In this document: positions 1-11,951 of the stretch, one piece after another
How positions within the stretch are numbered: the first letter of the stretch is position 1
Layout of the letters: every line of letters starts with the position of its first letter
Notes under the pieces: model-generated
Databases searched by the model: none
What the model saw: the letters and a program-made list of their open reading frames with translations, nothing else
Told to the model about the DNA's origin: nothing
Source: Lamellibrachia columna
Taxonomy: Eukaryota; Annelida; Polychaeta; Sabellida; Siboglinidae
Length of the DNA: 64,000 nt
Assembly (NCBI GenBank): GCA_963662155.1
Contig: OY759275.1
Span: 2,063,501-2,127,500 of the forward strand
Direction of reading: 5' to 3'
Made by a program: the position numbers and the translations under genes

Positions 1-228
1 CTGAGATCGGGACATCGTCTACGTAACTCACTCGAGGCTGTACGGCCCAACGTGAAGTGTTCCGTGCCGCTGACTGAGGCTGTCGACAACAGACAACGCT
101 CGACAACATTTGGAATGGCTACACCGTAGGTAGATGTAGGATTGTGACAGTGGAGAGAGGCCCAAAGTGTCCCGTGGCACACAATCAGGATGCAACAATG
201 GAACCGCACGAATCCACTTATATGTGTA

Positions 229-445
229 CATGTTGGCATGACGCCATGTTGGCATGACGTCATGTTGGCGTGATGTAATGTTGGCATGACGTCATGTTGG
301 CATGACGTCATGTTGACGTGATGTAATGTTGGCGTGACGTAATGTTGGCATGACGTAATGTTGGCATGACGTCATGTTGACGTGATGTAATGTTGGCGTG
401 ACGTAATGTTGGCATTACGTAGTGTTGGCATAACATACTGTGATG
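229..445. repeat. 16-bp minisatellite with CRE-like palindromes
   Basis: About 13 copies of a unit like atgttggcatgacgtc. Many copies contain the palindrome tgacgtca (the ATF/CREB site) or one-base variants. The last copies decay toward 445. Confidence 0.9.
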
Positions 446-999
446 ACGTAAAGAGGCAAACTGCACGAAGAGAAAACAGCGTAAATGGAATGTTAGAAAT
501 GCAGTCCAGTCTGCCTAACACACAAATGTCGATACGCGGACATACAACACCTTAAAGACTAACCTATCTGCTTCGACTTCGATAACACTACGTCATGTTC
601 AACCGAGATCGGAGAAACTCGCCGTTGCAATGACAACCTTCTCACAGTTGCAGTATGTTTGTTGAGCCTTAGTCTATCTTCACACCTGCTTAGCAGGTTT
701 ATTTACTCTTGTACTCCATATGTTCAACTTACAAGGTTTTGACACTTGTAGACGAGAGATGTGCATCGGCCGAGAAAGACACAGCAGTTGATTGACGCAT
801 TGCACACGTCTGGAAACACTGAGCTTTGTAGAGCTGCGCCAACATTCGCAGTAGAGCATTTGAGCAAGACGACAGACAACACGAGTCGAAGGCTTCGCAC
901 AGCAGACATTGTCGTCTCCGGCGGCCACAACATACAAGACGTGTATAGAAAGAACAACATCCAGCAACATTAGCATCTAGCAGCACAGTTCCTATGAGG

Positions 1000-1000
<1 letters not shown>
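446..1000. other. Non-repetitive stretch, nothing recognised
   Basis: Only short open frames without family resemblance. It lies downstream of the PMCA gene in transcript direction. Bases 1-228 are likewise unassigned. Confidence 0.5.

Positions 1001-1066
<66 letters not shown>
1001..1066. repeat. (CACG)n microsatellite
   Basis: About 16 copies of a CACG/ACGC tetranucleotide; alternating purine-pyrimidine with Z-DNA potential. Confidence 0.95.
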
Positions 1067-1179
1067 TGAGCGCACACAGACAGAGCATTGACGATATATT
1101 GTTAATTTGCCCCGTAACGCTGACTTGCTTTGGTGTAGAATGTTTCTTTTCCCCGACAATCGCGTCACACATTCGACTA

Positions 1180-1476
1180 CATGACACCGTCAATGACGTG
1201 ACACTACATGACACCATCAATGACGTGACACTACATGACACCATCAGTGACGTGACACTACATGACACCATCAGTGACGTGACACTACATGACACCATCA
1301 ATGACGTGACACTACATGATACCATCAATGACGTGACACTACATGACACCATCAATGACGTGACACTACAAGACACCATCAATGACGTGACACTACATGA
1401 CACCATCAATGACGTGACACTACATGACACCATCAATGACGTGACACTACATGACACCATCAATGACATGACACTG
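1180..1476. repeat. 27-bp minisatellite, 11 copies
   Basis: Unit begins catgacaccatcaatgacgt. The unit is nine codons, so frames on both strands stay open (HDTINDVTL on plus). Copies differ at a few sites, mostly amino-acid changing, with no sign of coding constraint. Confidence 0.95.
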
Positions 1477-2042
1477 CCCGTGTCGCCACCTGTATTCTCG
1501 CTGAACATGGAAGAGGCTAATGCCAAAAATATGCCCATCACCGTTGGCAAACGTTTTTTCTTTCACTATCGTATCATTTAACTACACCAGTCAATTAATA
1601 TTTTTGAAGACAACCATAGTTTCGAGGAATTGAGGGAAGTCCATTACTACGTTATTGTACTGTCACTGTTAATGTTACCATCATCATTGAACAAAGAAAC
1701 AGGTTTGTTAGCAGGAGGAAGTACAACGGTTTTCGCAGCTTTGACAGTGATGGGCTTGAGCCATTATATACGACACACGTGTCATGGACGATGCCACAGA
1801 GATTTCGTAAACATACAAAAGCCTAATCGGAATTAGAAGTCACATATAACAATGCGTGAGGAAACGACATTCTAAAGAAGTTCCCGACAGTCAACGAAAA
1901 TAAGCTATGAGCTTTCACAGCAGCAAGTGATTAAGACAACGATTAAATTTACACAGGACAGTGAATATATCTTTATCCGTTCAACAATGTCATTGCAGAA
2001 AACAAAAGTTCAAGATATGTGTATAGATACCCACACATCGTG
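1477..2042. other. Stretch without recognised feature
   Basis: Short open frames only (the longest is 68 codons), none resembling a known family. Confidence 0.45.
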
Positions 2043-2095
2043 GATGTACGTGTCTAGATGTACATGCCTAGATGTACGAGTCTAGATGTACGTGT
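2043..2095. repeat. 14-bp repeat, about 4 copies
   Basis: Unit gatgtacgtgtcta with one-base variants. Confidence 0.85.
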
Positions 2096-2097
2096 CA

Positions 2098-2103
2098 TTT
2101 ATT
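2098..2103 (-). promoter_or_regulatory. Candidate poly(A) signal AATAAA for the 2.7-kb terminal exon
   Basis: AATAAA on the minus strand, about 560 nt beyond the TAG of the distal PMCA terminal exon and the nearest canonical hexamer I noticed. Placement only; no cleavage evidence. Confidence 0.35.
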
Positions 2104-2664
2104 ATGTACATGCCATTCGTATTGCGACGATCCGAGCTTAGGTATTGCTTCGACAAAGTAGCAGCACAACAAGGTACGACTCAGTCGTAACTGCTGACAC
2201 CTCTGTAGTACACTATAACAGCTAACAACAATGTTCACGCACACGCACGCATGCATGCACAAGCACACACACATGCACGCCAGCATCTACAAGTCGCCGT
2301 TGTGACTCATAGATGCTGGTAACAATGCGTCGAAACCGGCGTGACATGGTGGATGCATCATGATGGCTGTGCACGAGATCTCCGGCGCGTGACGGAATGT
2401 GAACGCATGCTCGTGCGCGCGTGCTTGCACACGTGCGTGCGTGTACATGCAAGAGACCACAATTGAAGTACTGTAAGTAGAACACATTGCAGGGACGACG
2501 ACAAAGCATGACACGACGTCGCATGCTGAAGACCGCGCATTCAACAGTGACGAACGATGCCAGTCAGTCAACCAGTCAGTCAGCATTCGACGGGTTAGGA
2601 GGTGTGCACACACAAATGCATACGCGGGTGGACAGGCACATATCAGCCGGCCGACTCAGGCTGC

Positions 2665-2859
2665 CTACAGTCTTGTGACGTCTTGATGCTCGGCCGGGTG
2701 ACTTCGATTACTCTGCATGTCAGCGTTGTGTGACACGGATTTTTTAAGTGCTTGCAATCGGAGGTTTTGCATTGAATGCTGACTGTGGAGTGAGGAAAGA
2801 CTACGTTTATCAAAGCTGTCAGCCTCTAGGCCCATGCGGAAAGCATTAACTACGCGGAT
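2665..2859 (-). CDS. PMCA: PMCA second alternative terminal exon ('a'-like tail)
   Basis: An exon of 195 bp (64 residues plus TAG) after a strong acceptor, CTTGTTTTTCAG. It begins IRVVNAFRMGLEADSFDKR, a second version of the distal calmodulin-binding half, so it is an alternative to 6309-6728 rather than a continuation. The remaining tail, SLSSLHSQHSMQ..., has no PDZ motif and ends QDVTRL. This parallels the vertebrate splice site C, where one C-terminus carries a PDZ ligand and the other does not; whether the two systems are homologous is inference. It is also phase 0. A (CACG)n/(CA)n tract lies 54-170 nt upstream of its acceptor, reading as (GUGC)n in the transcript. An AATAAA signal on the minus strand sits about 560 nt downstream. 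The family match is confined to the first ~25 residues, so confidence is below that of its sister exon. Confidence 0.78.
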   Translation of the reverse strand: MRVVNAFRMGLEADSFDKRSLSSLHSQHSMQNLRLQALKKSVSHNADMQSNRSHPAEHQDVTRL

Positions 2860-2913
2860 CTGAAAAACAAGAAAAACAGAAAGGGAAATCACACTTGACG
2901 GCAACACACACGA

Positions 2914-3030
<117 letters not shown>

Positions 3031-3585
3031 TGTAAATGATGAGCAATCGGAGAGCCAAGTGGTGAATTCTGTTAGTAGACGAATGAAACTGAGGGATAGG
3101 TTTAAAACAATAAAAGAACAGTAACAAGAGGGCAACGACAGCTGAAAGGAAAGTGACAGTTAGTACATAGCGATAACAAGACGAAGCATAACGAAATTAT
3201 CAAAGTACATGCCAAGAACATCGACCATCACGAGTTGACCCCAATGACCTGTCAGCGGGTCGATCAATGCACGCACTGCATGTTGCACTCTGGCCATGTA
3301 TTCCATCATACTTTCAAATAACGTGCACAACGTGACGTGCACAACGTGACAGGCACGGTTCTGAATTCTGTGTCTGTTTATATTATGCGTACTCAGTAAA
3401 TGTTACTTATGCGTGGTTTAGAAGGTACTGTGTGTAATTTCGTTAAAACACTGTTAAACTAATAAAATGCATTCTTCATATTGTAGCCACGATCAAATGG
3501 CTGCAGACAGACACTGCAATCTTCCTGTGTGCATTATTATTGACGTGCGCATTATGCATAACCCACTATCAGGCCAATAGTGTCC
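3031..3585. other. PMCA intron sequence between the two terminal exons
   Basis: Contains a short duplication of cgtgcacaacgtga (3320-3350); otherwise nothing recognised. Confidence 0.4.
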
Positions 3586-4165
3586 TCAAGATGGAATGTT
3601 GTGACAAGGAAATGATGTCATCAAGATGGAATGTTGTGAGAAAGAAATATCATCAATATGGAATGTTGTGAGAATTAAATGATGTCACTAAGATGGAATG
3701 TTGTGAGAAGGAAATGATGTCATCAAGATGGAATGATGTGAGAAAGATGATGTCACCAATATGGAATGTTGAGAAGGAAATGATGTCACCAAGATGGAAT
3801 GCTGTGTGTAGGAAATGATGTCATCAAGATGGAATGATGTGAGAAAGATGATGTCACCAATATGGAATGTTGAGAAGGAAATGATGTCACCAAGATGGAA
3901 TGTTGAGAAGGAAATTATGTCACCAAGATGGAATGCTGTGTGTAGGAAATGATGTCATCAAGATGGATCTTGTGAGCAGGAAATGATGTCATCAAGATGG
4001 ATGTTGTGAGCAGGAAATGATGTCATCAAGATGGATGTTGTGAGCAGGAAATGATGTCATCAAGATGGAATGTTTTGAGCAGGAAATTATGTCATCATGA
4101 TGGAATGTTGTGAGAAGGAAATGATGTCATCAAGGTGGAATGTTGTCAGAAAGAATGTGAAGTCA
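3586..4165. repeat. 35-bp minisatellite with indels, about 16 copies
   Basis: Unit aagatggaatgttgtgagaa then ggaaatgatgtcatc. Unlike most arrays here it is heavily indel-ridden, suggesting an older or less homogenised array. Confidence 0.9.
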
Positions 4166-6081
4166 CTGAGATGAAATGTGTGGAGACATTATTGTCATTC
4201 ATGATAGCTGTATTTATTACATTATGATAACATAAATTTTATTGTTTTATTCAGAAATACAAAACGTGGATGCAAACAAAGGTCTGCATTACAGTGCTTA
4301 ACCACTAGGTGAAGAGCACTGTAGGCATATATACAGAACACATTAGAATATTAACCAACACTGTGCTGAGGAGTTTCTTTGGAAATCTTAAAGGAAGCTT
4401 CAAATTAGTTTACGTAAATTTGGGGCACACATTGAAAGATTTCCAATGTGGTCTTCAGTTGTCAAAAGAAAGAGAATATCCCTAATGACATCATCACTGA
4501 GTGACACCAGCAGAACAGGGCTGCATTGACAATGGAGTGCAAACAATATCAAGACAGTTATTGATGCGGTGATGAGAAGACACCGACCAAAGACACAGCA
4601 CCAGATGGTGACACGTCAAAAAGTGATGGTCACGTCATCAAGGTTGACGAAATGTAGTTGTCTCTGTGTCTATGAGAACCTGATAGCTTTTGAACATTCC
4701 TGGCTTACAAAACTGAACGACACACTGCGAATGGAAGAAACAGTGGTAACATCCACTGTGTACTTTCAGAATAAACTGAATTAATCAGTCAATTTGATCA
4801 ATACTGAGCACCAAAACTGTCCCACTCATCAGAGTGTCACAAGTTTATTTCTCTCACACAACTTGTTGGATGACGTGCAGTTTGACAGCGTTTCTATAGT
4901 TTAATTTAACTTAACTGCAATTTTTCCGTGAATGAACATCAGAAGTAAACAAACTTTCCCTGAGATGTTTCTTGAAGATATGCCAGCAAAAAAATATGCC
5001 GTCTGTTATCAGGGTCTCAGTTACAACAGAGCAGTCTATTGATGTGGCTTTGTGGGTCTCATGTTCGCTTTGTGTCCGGGTGACTTGCCAGCATGGCAAA
5101 TGTAAAACAACAAAACTTCACTACTGACACCGTCGTCTTACTAGGGATCTCGTAGAACAACATCGATTTTAATAAAGGCCAAAATAGAGAAATGAATGGA
5201 AGCAAATGTATCAGCACAGTGTTACTGTATCTCAATATTATGTGGTTAATAAGTGATTAGTAGATTAGTAGCAAATACATAATGTTTCATAACCTGTTGC
5301 AGAGCTGCATTCAATGTTACACTGCTCCTCCTTAATGGCATACCGCACCGATCATATTGCACTGGCCACTAGAATCAAGTTATAGACGTTTACAAATGGC
5401 ATTCTCGTGTTACGAAATGTCTAGCAGAACACTAGCAATGATTCTGATGTGTTTCTTGTCAGCAACACTGTGTAAAAAATATATTGGAGCTACAAAAAAA
5501 GAGCTACAGAAAGAATGAGTAATGAAATAAAACTGTCGTTACGTTGTTATGGTCTCCTTTCTGGAAGTGCACAAGAGGTATACTACAAAATGCAGGTTAC
5601 ATGCAGCATGCAGATGTGCACGTGCAAAGCAAGCGAGGACACAGGCAACAGAAGCAGGTCTACGGAGACAGGAGACTCTCTACAGAAGTTTCCCAGCCAC
5701 CAATACAGTAACACACACAAAAGACACGGTCGACAAACGACCTACAGTACTGCTAGACCAAACAGGACTATAGATGCCTGCGTGAAGAAACGCTCACTTC
5801 ATGAGAAGACCACGCACAAAATGTTACCATATACATTTACAATACACAGACACACTGGCACATTTCATAGGTTTGCTAAAACGTCCATATACAAAAACAC
5901 CTCTGCACAGCCAAGTTTACGTGCAGAAAAAGGTATATCGATCAAGAAATAGATGCTGTAAAAAGGTTCACAGAGATAAAGGATTACGACACGTGCAGAG
6001 ACTTGCACTTGGATAACATTGAAAACAATATATTTACATACATGTACCAATTGTGGGAAGATACAAGCGTAGAAAATGTAC
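4166..6081. other. Unique AT-rich intronic/3' flanking DNA
   Basis: Nearly 2 kb with no array and no recognised transposon. In transcript sense it follows the ETSI exon, so its distal end would be that isoform's 3' UTR. Open frames of 60-145 codons show no family match. Confidence 0.4.
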
Positions 6082-6087
6082 TTTAAT
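6082..6087 (-). promoter_or_regulatory. Candidate poly(A) signal ATTAAA for the 6.3-kb terminal exon
   Basis: ATTAAA on the minus strand, about 220 nt beyond the TAG of the ETSI exon. It is a plausible hexamer for ending the proximal isoform. Confidence 0.3.
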
Positions 6088-6308
6088 AGAAGTCTATGTA
6101 CAAGAGTGGCTGACTGATTGTATACGGAGCACAAGAATTGTATGAAGAAAACAACAATCAATAACTGTATGTACAAGAAATGTAAACGACTCTCCGGGAG
6201 GCAACAACTGTCACGAGTGAGTATACTTGCAAAGGATCGTTGTACAATCACGGTTTCTTCAGCTTGCACTGCTAATAACGTCAAGTCTCTCTTATGTCAT
6301 CTGCTGGC

Positions 6309-6728
6309 CTAAATGCTTGTTTCGCGTAGTCGCATGTTTGGGGAGCTGCGGTTATGTGGTGACACTGACAGCAGAACACCACCTGGTGGCATTGCTGCAC
6401 ATGGCAAGGTGGCACCACTATCTGTCACACTGACATTGTCGGCCGATCGACTGCGAATGCTCAATCTGCACATGTTGTCTGTGAGACTCTCGTGCGCACA
6501 CATCGCCATGTTTGTGTAGGAGCCGTTTTGTTCACGCAGGCGACTTCCATTCCAGTCAGCACCGACAGTAGTGCCACTGTAGTGGCAAAGTTCATCGGAC
6601 AGGGGCCGGTGGTGCGCCAGGTGGCTACCACGCAAACTACGGATGCTGTGTAAGCTCTGAAAACTGCGAGTACTACGGATTTCCTCTATATCTTCCAGTG
6701 TTCTGCGAAACGCTCGCACTACGCGCAG
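6309..6728 (-). CDS. PMCA: PMCA alternative terminal exon ending in PDZ ligand ETSI ('b'-like)
   Basis: A terminal exon of 420 bp (139 residues plus TAG) after the acceptor TCTCTCCATGGCAG. It opens with LRVVRAFRRTLEDIEEIR, the second half of the calmodulin-binding domain, and continues with the SLHSIRSLRGS stretch seen in invertebrate PMCAs. A Ser-rich, low-conservation tail follows and ends RLRETSI. The C-terminal E-T-S-I is a class I PDZ ligand, matching the ETSL/ETSV ends of vertebrate PMCA 'b' isoforms, which supports a real functional end. It joins the 174-bp exon in phase 0 across an 8.7-kb intron made mostly of minisatellites. An ATTAAA-type poly(A) signal lies about 220 nt downstream. 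GT-rich repeats in the transcript sense (7076-7635) lie about 350-900 nt upstream of its acceptor. Confidence 0.88.
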   Translation of the reverse strand: MRVVRAFRRTLEDIEEIRSTRSFQSLHSIRSLRGSHLAHHRPLSDELCHYSGTTVGADWNGSRLREQNGSYTNMAMCAHESLTDNMCRLSIRSRSADNVSVTDSGATLPCAAMPPGGVLLSVSPHNRSSPNMRLRETSI

Positions 6729-6802
6729 CTGCCATGGAGAGAAAAAGCAGAGGAATCTTATTAACATATGACATAAGACGGTGCAACCATCAACTGTCAT
6801 AA

Positions 6803-6850
6803 GGCTAGTAGCTAGGCTAGTAGCTAAGTTAGTAGCTAAGCTAGTAGCTA
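6803..6850. repeat. 12-bp repeat, 4 copies
   Basis: Unit ggctagtagcta, intronic, 75 nt upstream of the ETSI-exon acceptor in transcript sense. Confidence 0.9.
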
Positions 6851-7075
6851 GGACTCTTGTTATGAATACAATTGTTGCTGTAAGTATGTGTTACAGTTAG
6901 TGTCTACACAACTACAGCGAGATTAATGAACTGACCGAGCACAACTGTTGACTCTTCTCTTACCGATGAGCCATAACCTCTGTTACGACTACATGAAAGT
7001 GGCGAGGGTTAAAACTAGGTGTTATTCTCTACAACAGAACCACTCGTCTGTTATGAACAGTGGAAAGTTTGCAGC

Positions 7076-7357
7076 CACACACACGCGCAGCCACACTCAT
7101 GCACACACACACACGCGCAGCCACACACACGCGCAGCCACACGCACGCACACACACACACACACACACACGCGCGCGCGCAGCCACACACACGCGCAGCC
7201 ACACACACGCACGCGCAGCCACACACACGCACACACGCGCAGCCACACACACGCACACACACACGCGCAGCCACACGCACGCACACACACACGCGCAGCC
7301 ACACACACGCATGCACACACACACGCACAGCCACACACACGCACGCACGCACACGCA

Positions 7358-7389
<32 letters not shown>

Positions 7390-7635
7390 CACACACACGC
7401 GCAGCCACCCACACGCACACACACACAACCACGCACACACATGCGCAGCCATACAGGTGCGCAGCCACACACACGTGCAGCCACACACATCCGCAGCTAC
7501 ATACAGGCGCATGCACGTGCAGCCACCCACACGCACACACATGCGCAGCCATACAGGTGCGCAGCCACACACACGTGCAGCCACACACATCCGCAGCTAC
7601 ATACACGCGCATGCACGTGCAGCCACACACACGCA
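7076..7635. repeat. CA/CG-rich compound microsatellite
   Basis: Irregular mixture of cacacacacgcgcagc-type units, (CACG)n and (CA)n. Almost entirely alternating purine-pyrimidine interrupted by cagcc. Includes a 100-bp tandem duplication at its end. Long frames on both strands (Thr/His-rich and Cys/Val-rich) are composition artefacts. Confidence 0.95.
7441..7635. repeat. 100-bp tandem duplication inside the CA-rich tract
   Basis: Bases 7441-7540 recur from 7541 with only a few substitutions, starting atgcgcagccatacaggtgc. Confidence 0.9.
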
Positions 7636-7640
7636 AACCC

Positions 7641-8642
7641 AGCAGTGAAGGATTTGGTCATTTGATTTCCAATCGAGTGTCGCCACCAAGCTACGAAATA
7701 TACCAACATCAAAGGTAATCCACTAGGTTTTCCCAGAAATCTGCTGTGCATCAAAAAAGTATCATTTGATTTTATACTTGTACGATAAACAAAAGAAAAT
7801 AATACTTCATCACAATTTTCTGCCAGTAATTGCGTGCAGCAGCTTGCTAAATTGTTAAACGTGTTTTATTAGAAGACGCAAATCATAGCACAATCTGATG
7901 CTACTAAAATTTAACTGCAGGGCACTTAAAGCAAACACAGATTGCTGTAACAATCTAAGCTTAAGCTGTTAAGTGAAACAAGTCATCAAGACTGTCTGCA
8001 ATACAGTGAATCATAACTATCATTACTGCCAGAGTTGAGTTTGATTATAATGTTTTATTACAATTATCTCTACTATAACAACAACTACTGACAACTACAA
8101 CAATCAATGTAGATATGTTGTTAGTCATTGCTTACAGATCAAAATCCCCCTAGCAAGAATTCTAGTCAATATAAACAGTTACAACTCTGTAAACATTAAT
8201 CAGGCTACCAGCAGGACATACAATAATTAAAAACATATTTTTTCTTTTCTTTTATTCCACTATTTTTGTGTGTGCTGAAATTACATAAATTTACTACCTG
8301 ACTTAACAAAGTGCAGATAATTTTGTCCAGGGGGATTTTGTTGCTATTCAGTTGTAGTAAATGTGGTTAGGCAGCCAAGCATGGTGAAAGAAAGCAATGA
8401 AGCAGCCAGACAGAAACAAAGTACACCTGTATGCAAAGCACAAGATAAATAGTGTAAGGGCAGCCAAAGTAGATATGTGTAACGGATGTAAGGTGGACAC
8501 ATCTACACAGCAGGATGTGAAGGGTCCATAACCCAGGCCCAGTCTGCAACAGTACAACTATGTCTACTGGCAGTATAACTGTCTATGGTTGCAGTGTTGA
8601 GATGTAGTAATGATGACGTCACTTCATGCTTCTGGATTGTAG
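7641..8642. other. Unique AT-rich intron sequence
   Basis: No array, no recognised transposon, no plausible exon. Part of the 8.7-kb PMCA intron. Confidence 0.4.
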
Positions 8643-11634
8643 CTCCACATAATCACCCTGGCAGTAATACCAACTGCTCCACATAATAACCCTGGCAGTA
8701 ATACCAACTGCTCCACATAATCACCCCGGCAGTAATACCAACTGCTCCACATAATCACCCTGGCAGTAATACCAACTGCTCCACATAATCACCCTGGCAG
8801 TAATACCAACTGCTCCACATAATCACCCTGGCAGTAATACCAACTGCTCCACATAATCACCCTGGCAGTAATACCAACTGCTCCACATAATCACCCCGGC
8901 AGTAATACCAACTGCTCCACATAATCACCCCGGCAGTAATACCAACTGCTCCACATAATCACCCTGGCAGTAATACCAACTGCTCCACATAATCACCCCG
9001 GCAGTAATACCAACTGCTCCACATAATCACCCTGGCAGTAATACCAACTGCTCCACATAATCACCCTGGCAGTAATACCAATTGCTCCACATAATCACCC
9101 TGGCAGTAATACCAACTGCTCCACATAATCACCCTGGCAGTAACACCAACTGCTCCACATAATCACCCTGGCAGTAACACCAACTGCTCCACATAATCAC
9201 CCTGGCAGTAACACCAACTGCTCCACATAATCACCCTGGCAGTAACACCAACTTCTCCACATAATCACCCTGGCAGTAACACCAACTGCTCCACATAATC
9301 ACCCTGGCAGTAACACCAACTGCTCCACATAATCACCCTGGCAGTAACACCAACTGCTCCACATAATCACCCTGGCAGTAACACCAACTGCTCCACATAA
9401 TCACCCTGGCAGTAACACCAACTGCTCCACATAATCACCCTGGCAGTAACACCAACTGCTCCACATAATCACCCTGGCAGTAACACCAACTGCTCCACAT
9501 AATCACCCTGGCAGTAACACCAACTGCTCCACATAATCACCCTGGCAGTAACACCAACTGCTCCACATAATCACCCTGGCAGTAACACCAACTGCTCCAC
9601 ATAATCAACCTGGCAGTAACACCAACTGCTCCACATAATCACCCTGGCAGTAATACCAACTGCTCCACATAATCACCCTGGCAGTAATACCAACTGCTCC
9701 ACATAATCACCCTGGCAGTAATACCAACTGCTCCACATAATCACCCCGGCAGTAATACCAACTGCTCCACATAATCACCCTGGCAGTAATACCAACTGCT
9801 CCACATAATCACCCCGGCAGTAATACCAACTGCTCCACATAATCACCCTGGCAGTAATACCAACAGCTCCACATAATCACCCCGGCAGTAATACCAACTG
9901 CTCCACATAATTACCCTGGCAGTAATACCAACTGCTCCACATAATCACCCTGGCAGTCACACCAACAGCTCCACATAATCACCCTGGCAGTAATACCAAC
10001 TGCTCCACATAATCACCCTGGCAGTAATACCAACTGCTCCACATAATCACCCCAGCAGTAACACCAACTGCTCCACATAAACACCCTGGCAGTAATACCA
10101 ACTGCTCCACATAATCACCCTGGCAGTAACACCAACTGCTCCACATAATCACCCCGGCAGTAATACCAACTGCTCCACATAATCACCCTGGCAGTAATAC
10201 CAACTGCTCCACATAATCACCCTGGCAGTAACACCAACTGCTCCACATAATCACCCTGGCAGTAATACCAACTGCTCCACATAATCACACTGGCAGTAAT
10301 ACCAACTGCTCCACATAATCACCATGGCAGTAATACCAACTGCTCCACATAATCACCCTGGCAGTAATACCAACTGCTCCACATAATAACCCTGGCAGTA
10401 ATACCAACTGCTCCACATAATCACCCTGGCAGTAATACCAACTGCTCCACATAATCACCCTGGCAGTAATACCAACTGCTCCACATAATCACCCTGGCAG
10501 TAATACCAACTGCTCCACATAATCACCCCGGCAGTAATACCAACTGCTCCACATAATCACCCTGGCAGTAATACCAACTGCTCCACATAATCACCCTGGC
10601 AGTAATACCAACTGCTCCACATAATCACCCTGGCAGTAATACCAACTGTTCCACATAATCACCCTGGCAGTAATACCAACTGCTCCACATAATCACCCTG
10701 GCAGTAATACCAACTGCTCCACATAATCACCCTGGCAGTAATACCAACTGCTCCACATAATCACCCCGGCAGTAATACCAACTGCTCCACATAATCACCT
10801 CGGCAGTAATACCAACTGCTCCACATAATCACCCTGGCAGTAACACCAACTGCTCCACATAATCACCCTGGCGGTAACACCAACTGCTCCACATAATCAC
10901 CCTGGCAGTAACACCAACTGCTCCACATAATCACCCTGGCAGTAATACCAACTGCTCCACATAATCACCCCGGCAGTAATACCAACTGCTCCACATAATC
11001 ACCCTGGCAGTAATACCAACTGCTCCACATAATCACCCTGGCAGTAATACCAACTGCTCCACATAATCACCCTGGCAGTAATACCAACTGCTCCACATAA
11101 TCACCCTGGCAGTAACACCAACTGCTCCACATAATCACCCTGGCAGTAACACCAACTGCTCCACATAATCACCCTGGCAGTAATACCAACTGCTCCACAT
11201 AATCACCCTGGCAGTAACACCAACTGCTCCACATAATCACCCTGGCAGTAACACCAACTGCTCCACATAATCACCCTGGCAATAACACCAACTGCTCCAC
11301 ATAATCACCCTGGCAGTAATACCAACTGCTCCACATAATCACCCTGGCAGTAATACCAACTGCTCCACATAATCACCCTGGCAGTAACACCAACTGCTCC
11401 ACATAATCACCCTGGCAGTAATACCAACTGCTCCACATAATCACCCTGGCAGTAATACCAACTGCTCCACATAATCACCCTGGCAGTAACACCAACTGCT
11501 CCACATAATCACCCTGGCAGTAACACCAACTGCTCCACATAATCACCCTGGCAGTAACACCAACTGCTCCACATAATCACCCTGGCAGTAACACCAACTG
11601 CTCCACATAATCACCCTGGCAGTAACACCAATTG
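8643..11634. repeat. 34-bp minisatellite, about 88 copies
   Basis: Unit ctccacataatcaccctggc then agtaataccaactg. Very homogeneous; most variation is ccctgg/ccccgg and taata/taaca, and variants cluster in runs as expected from local copying. Intronic in PMCA. Confidence 0.98.
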
Positions 11635-11723
11635 CGAGATGCCACCCTAGCAAGTACACCAGGTGCTTATCTATGTACTCTTTGTTTCTTCCTTGGCTGA
11701 GCAGCTGTCCCTCTCCACTCCAT

Positions 11724-11763
11724 TGGTATATCATGGTATATCATGGTATATCATGGTATATCC
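11724..11763. repeat. 10-bp repeat, 4 copies
   Basis: Unit tggtatatca, between two large arrays. Confidence 0.9.
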
Positions 11764-11951
11764 GGTGGAACAAGGTGAGTGCACCAACTTGTCTGCTGTG
11801 TGCTAGTGGTTGGATGCCACTCCTGCCCAGAGAAGCCTCTGGCTGGTATAATTTGACAGCCTCTGGATGGCATCAAGTCTGCCTAGCGTGTTCATGTTGT
11901 CCATGTGGTTGACATCAAAGACCTATAAACACATCCCTTTTGTTTTTGTCT

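Noticed and set aside
7029..7754. His/Thr-rich and Cys/Val-rich frames
   Set aside because: Translations of CA-rich microsatellite.
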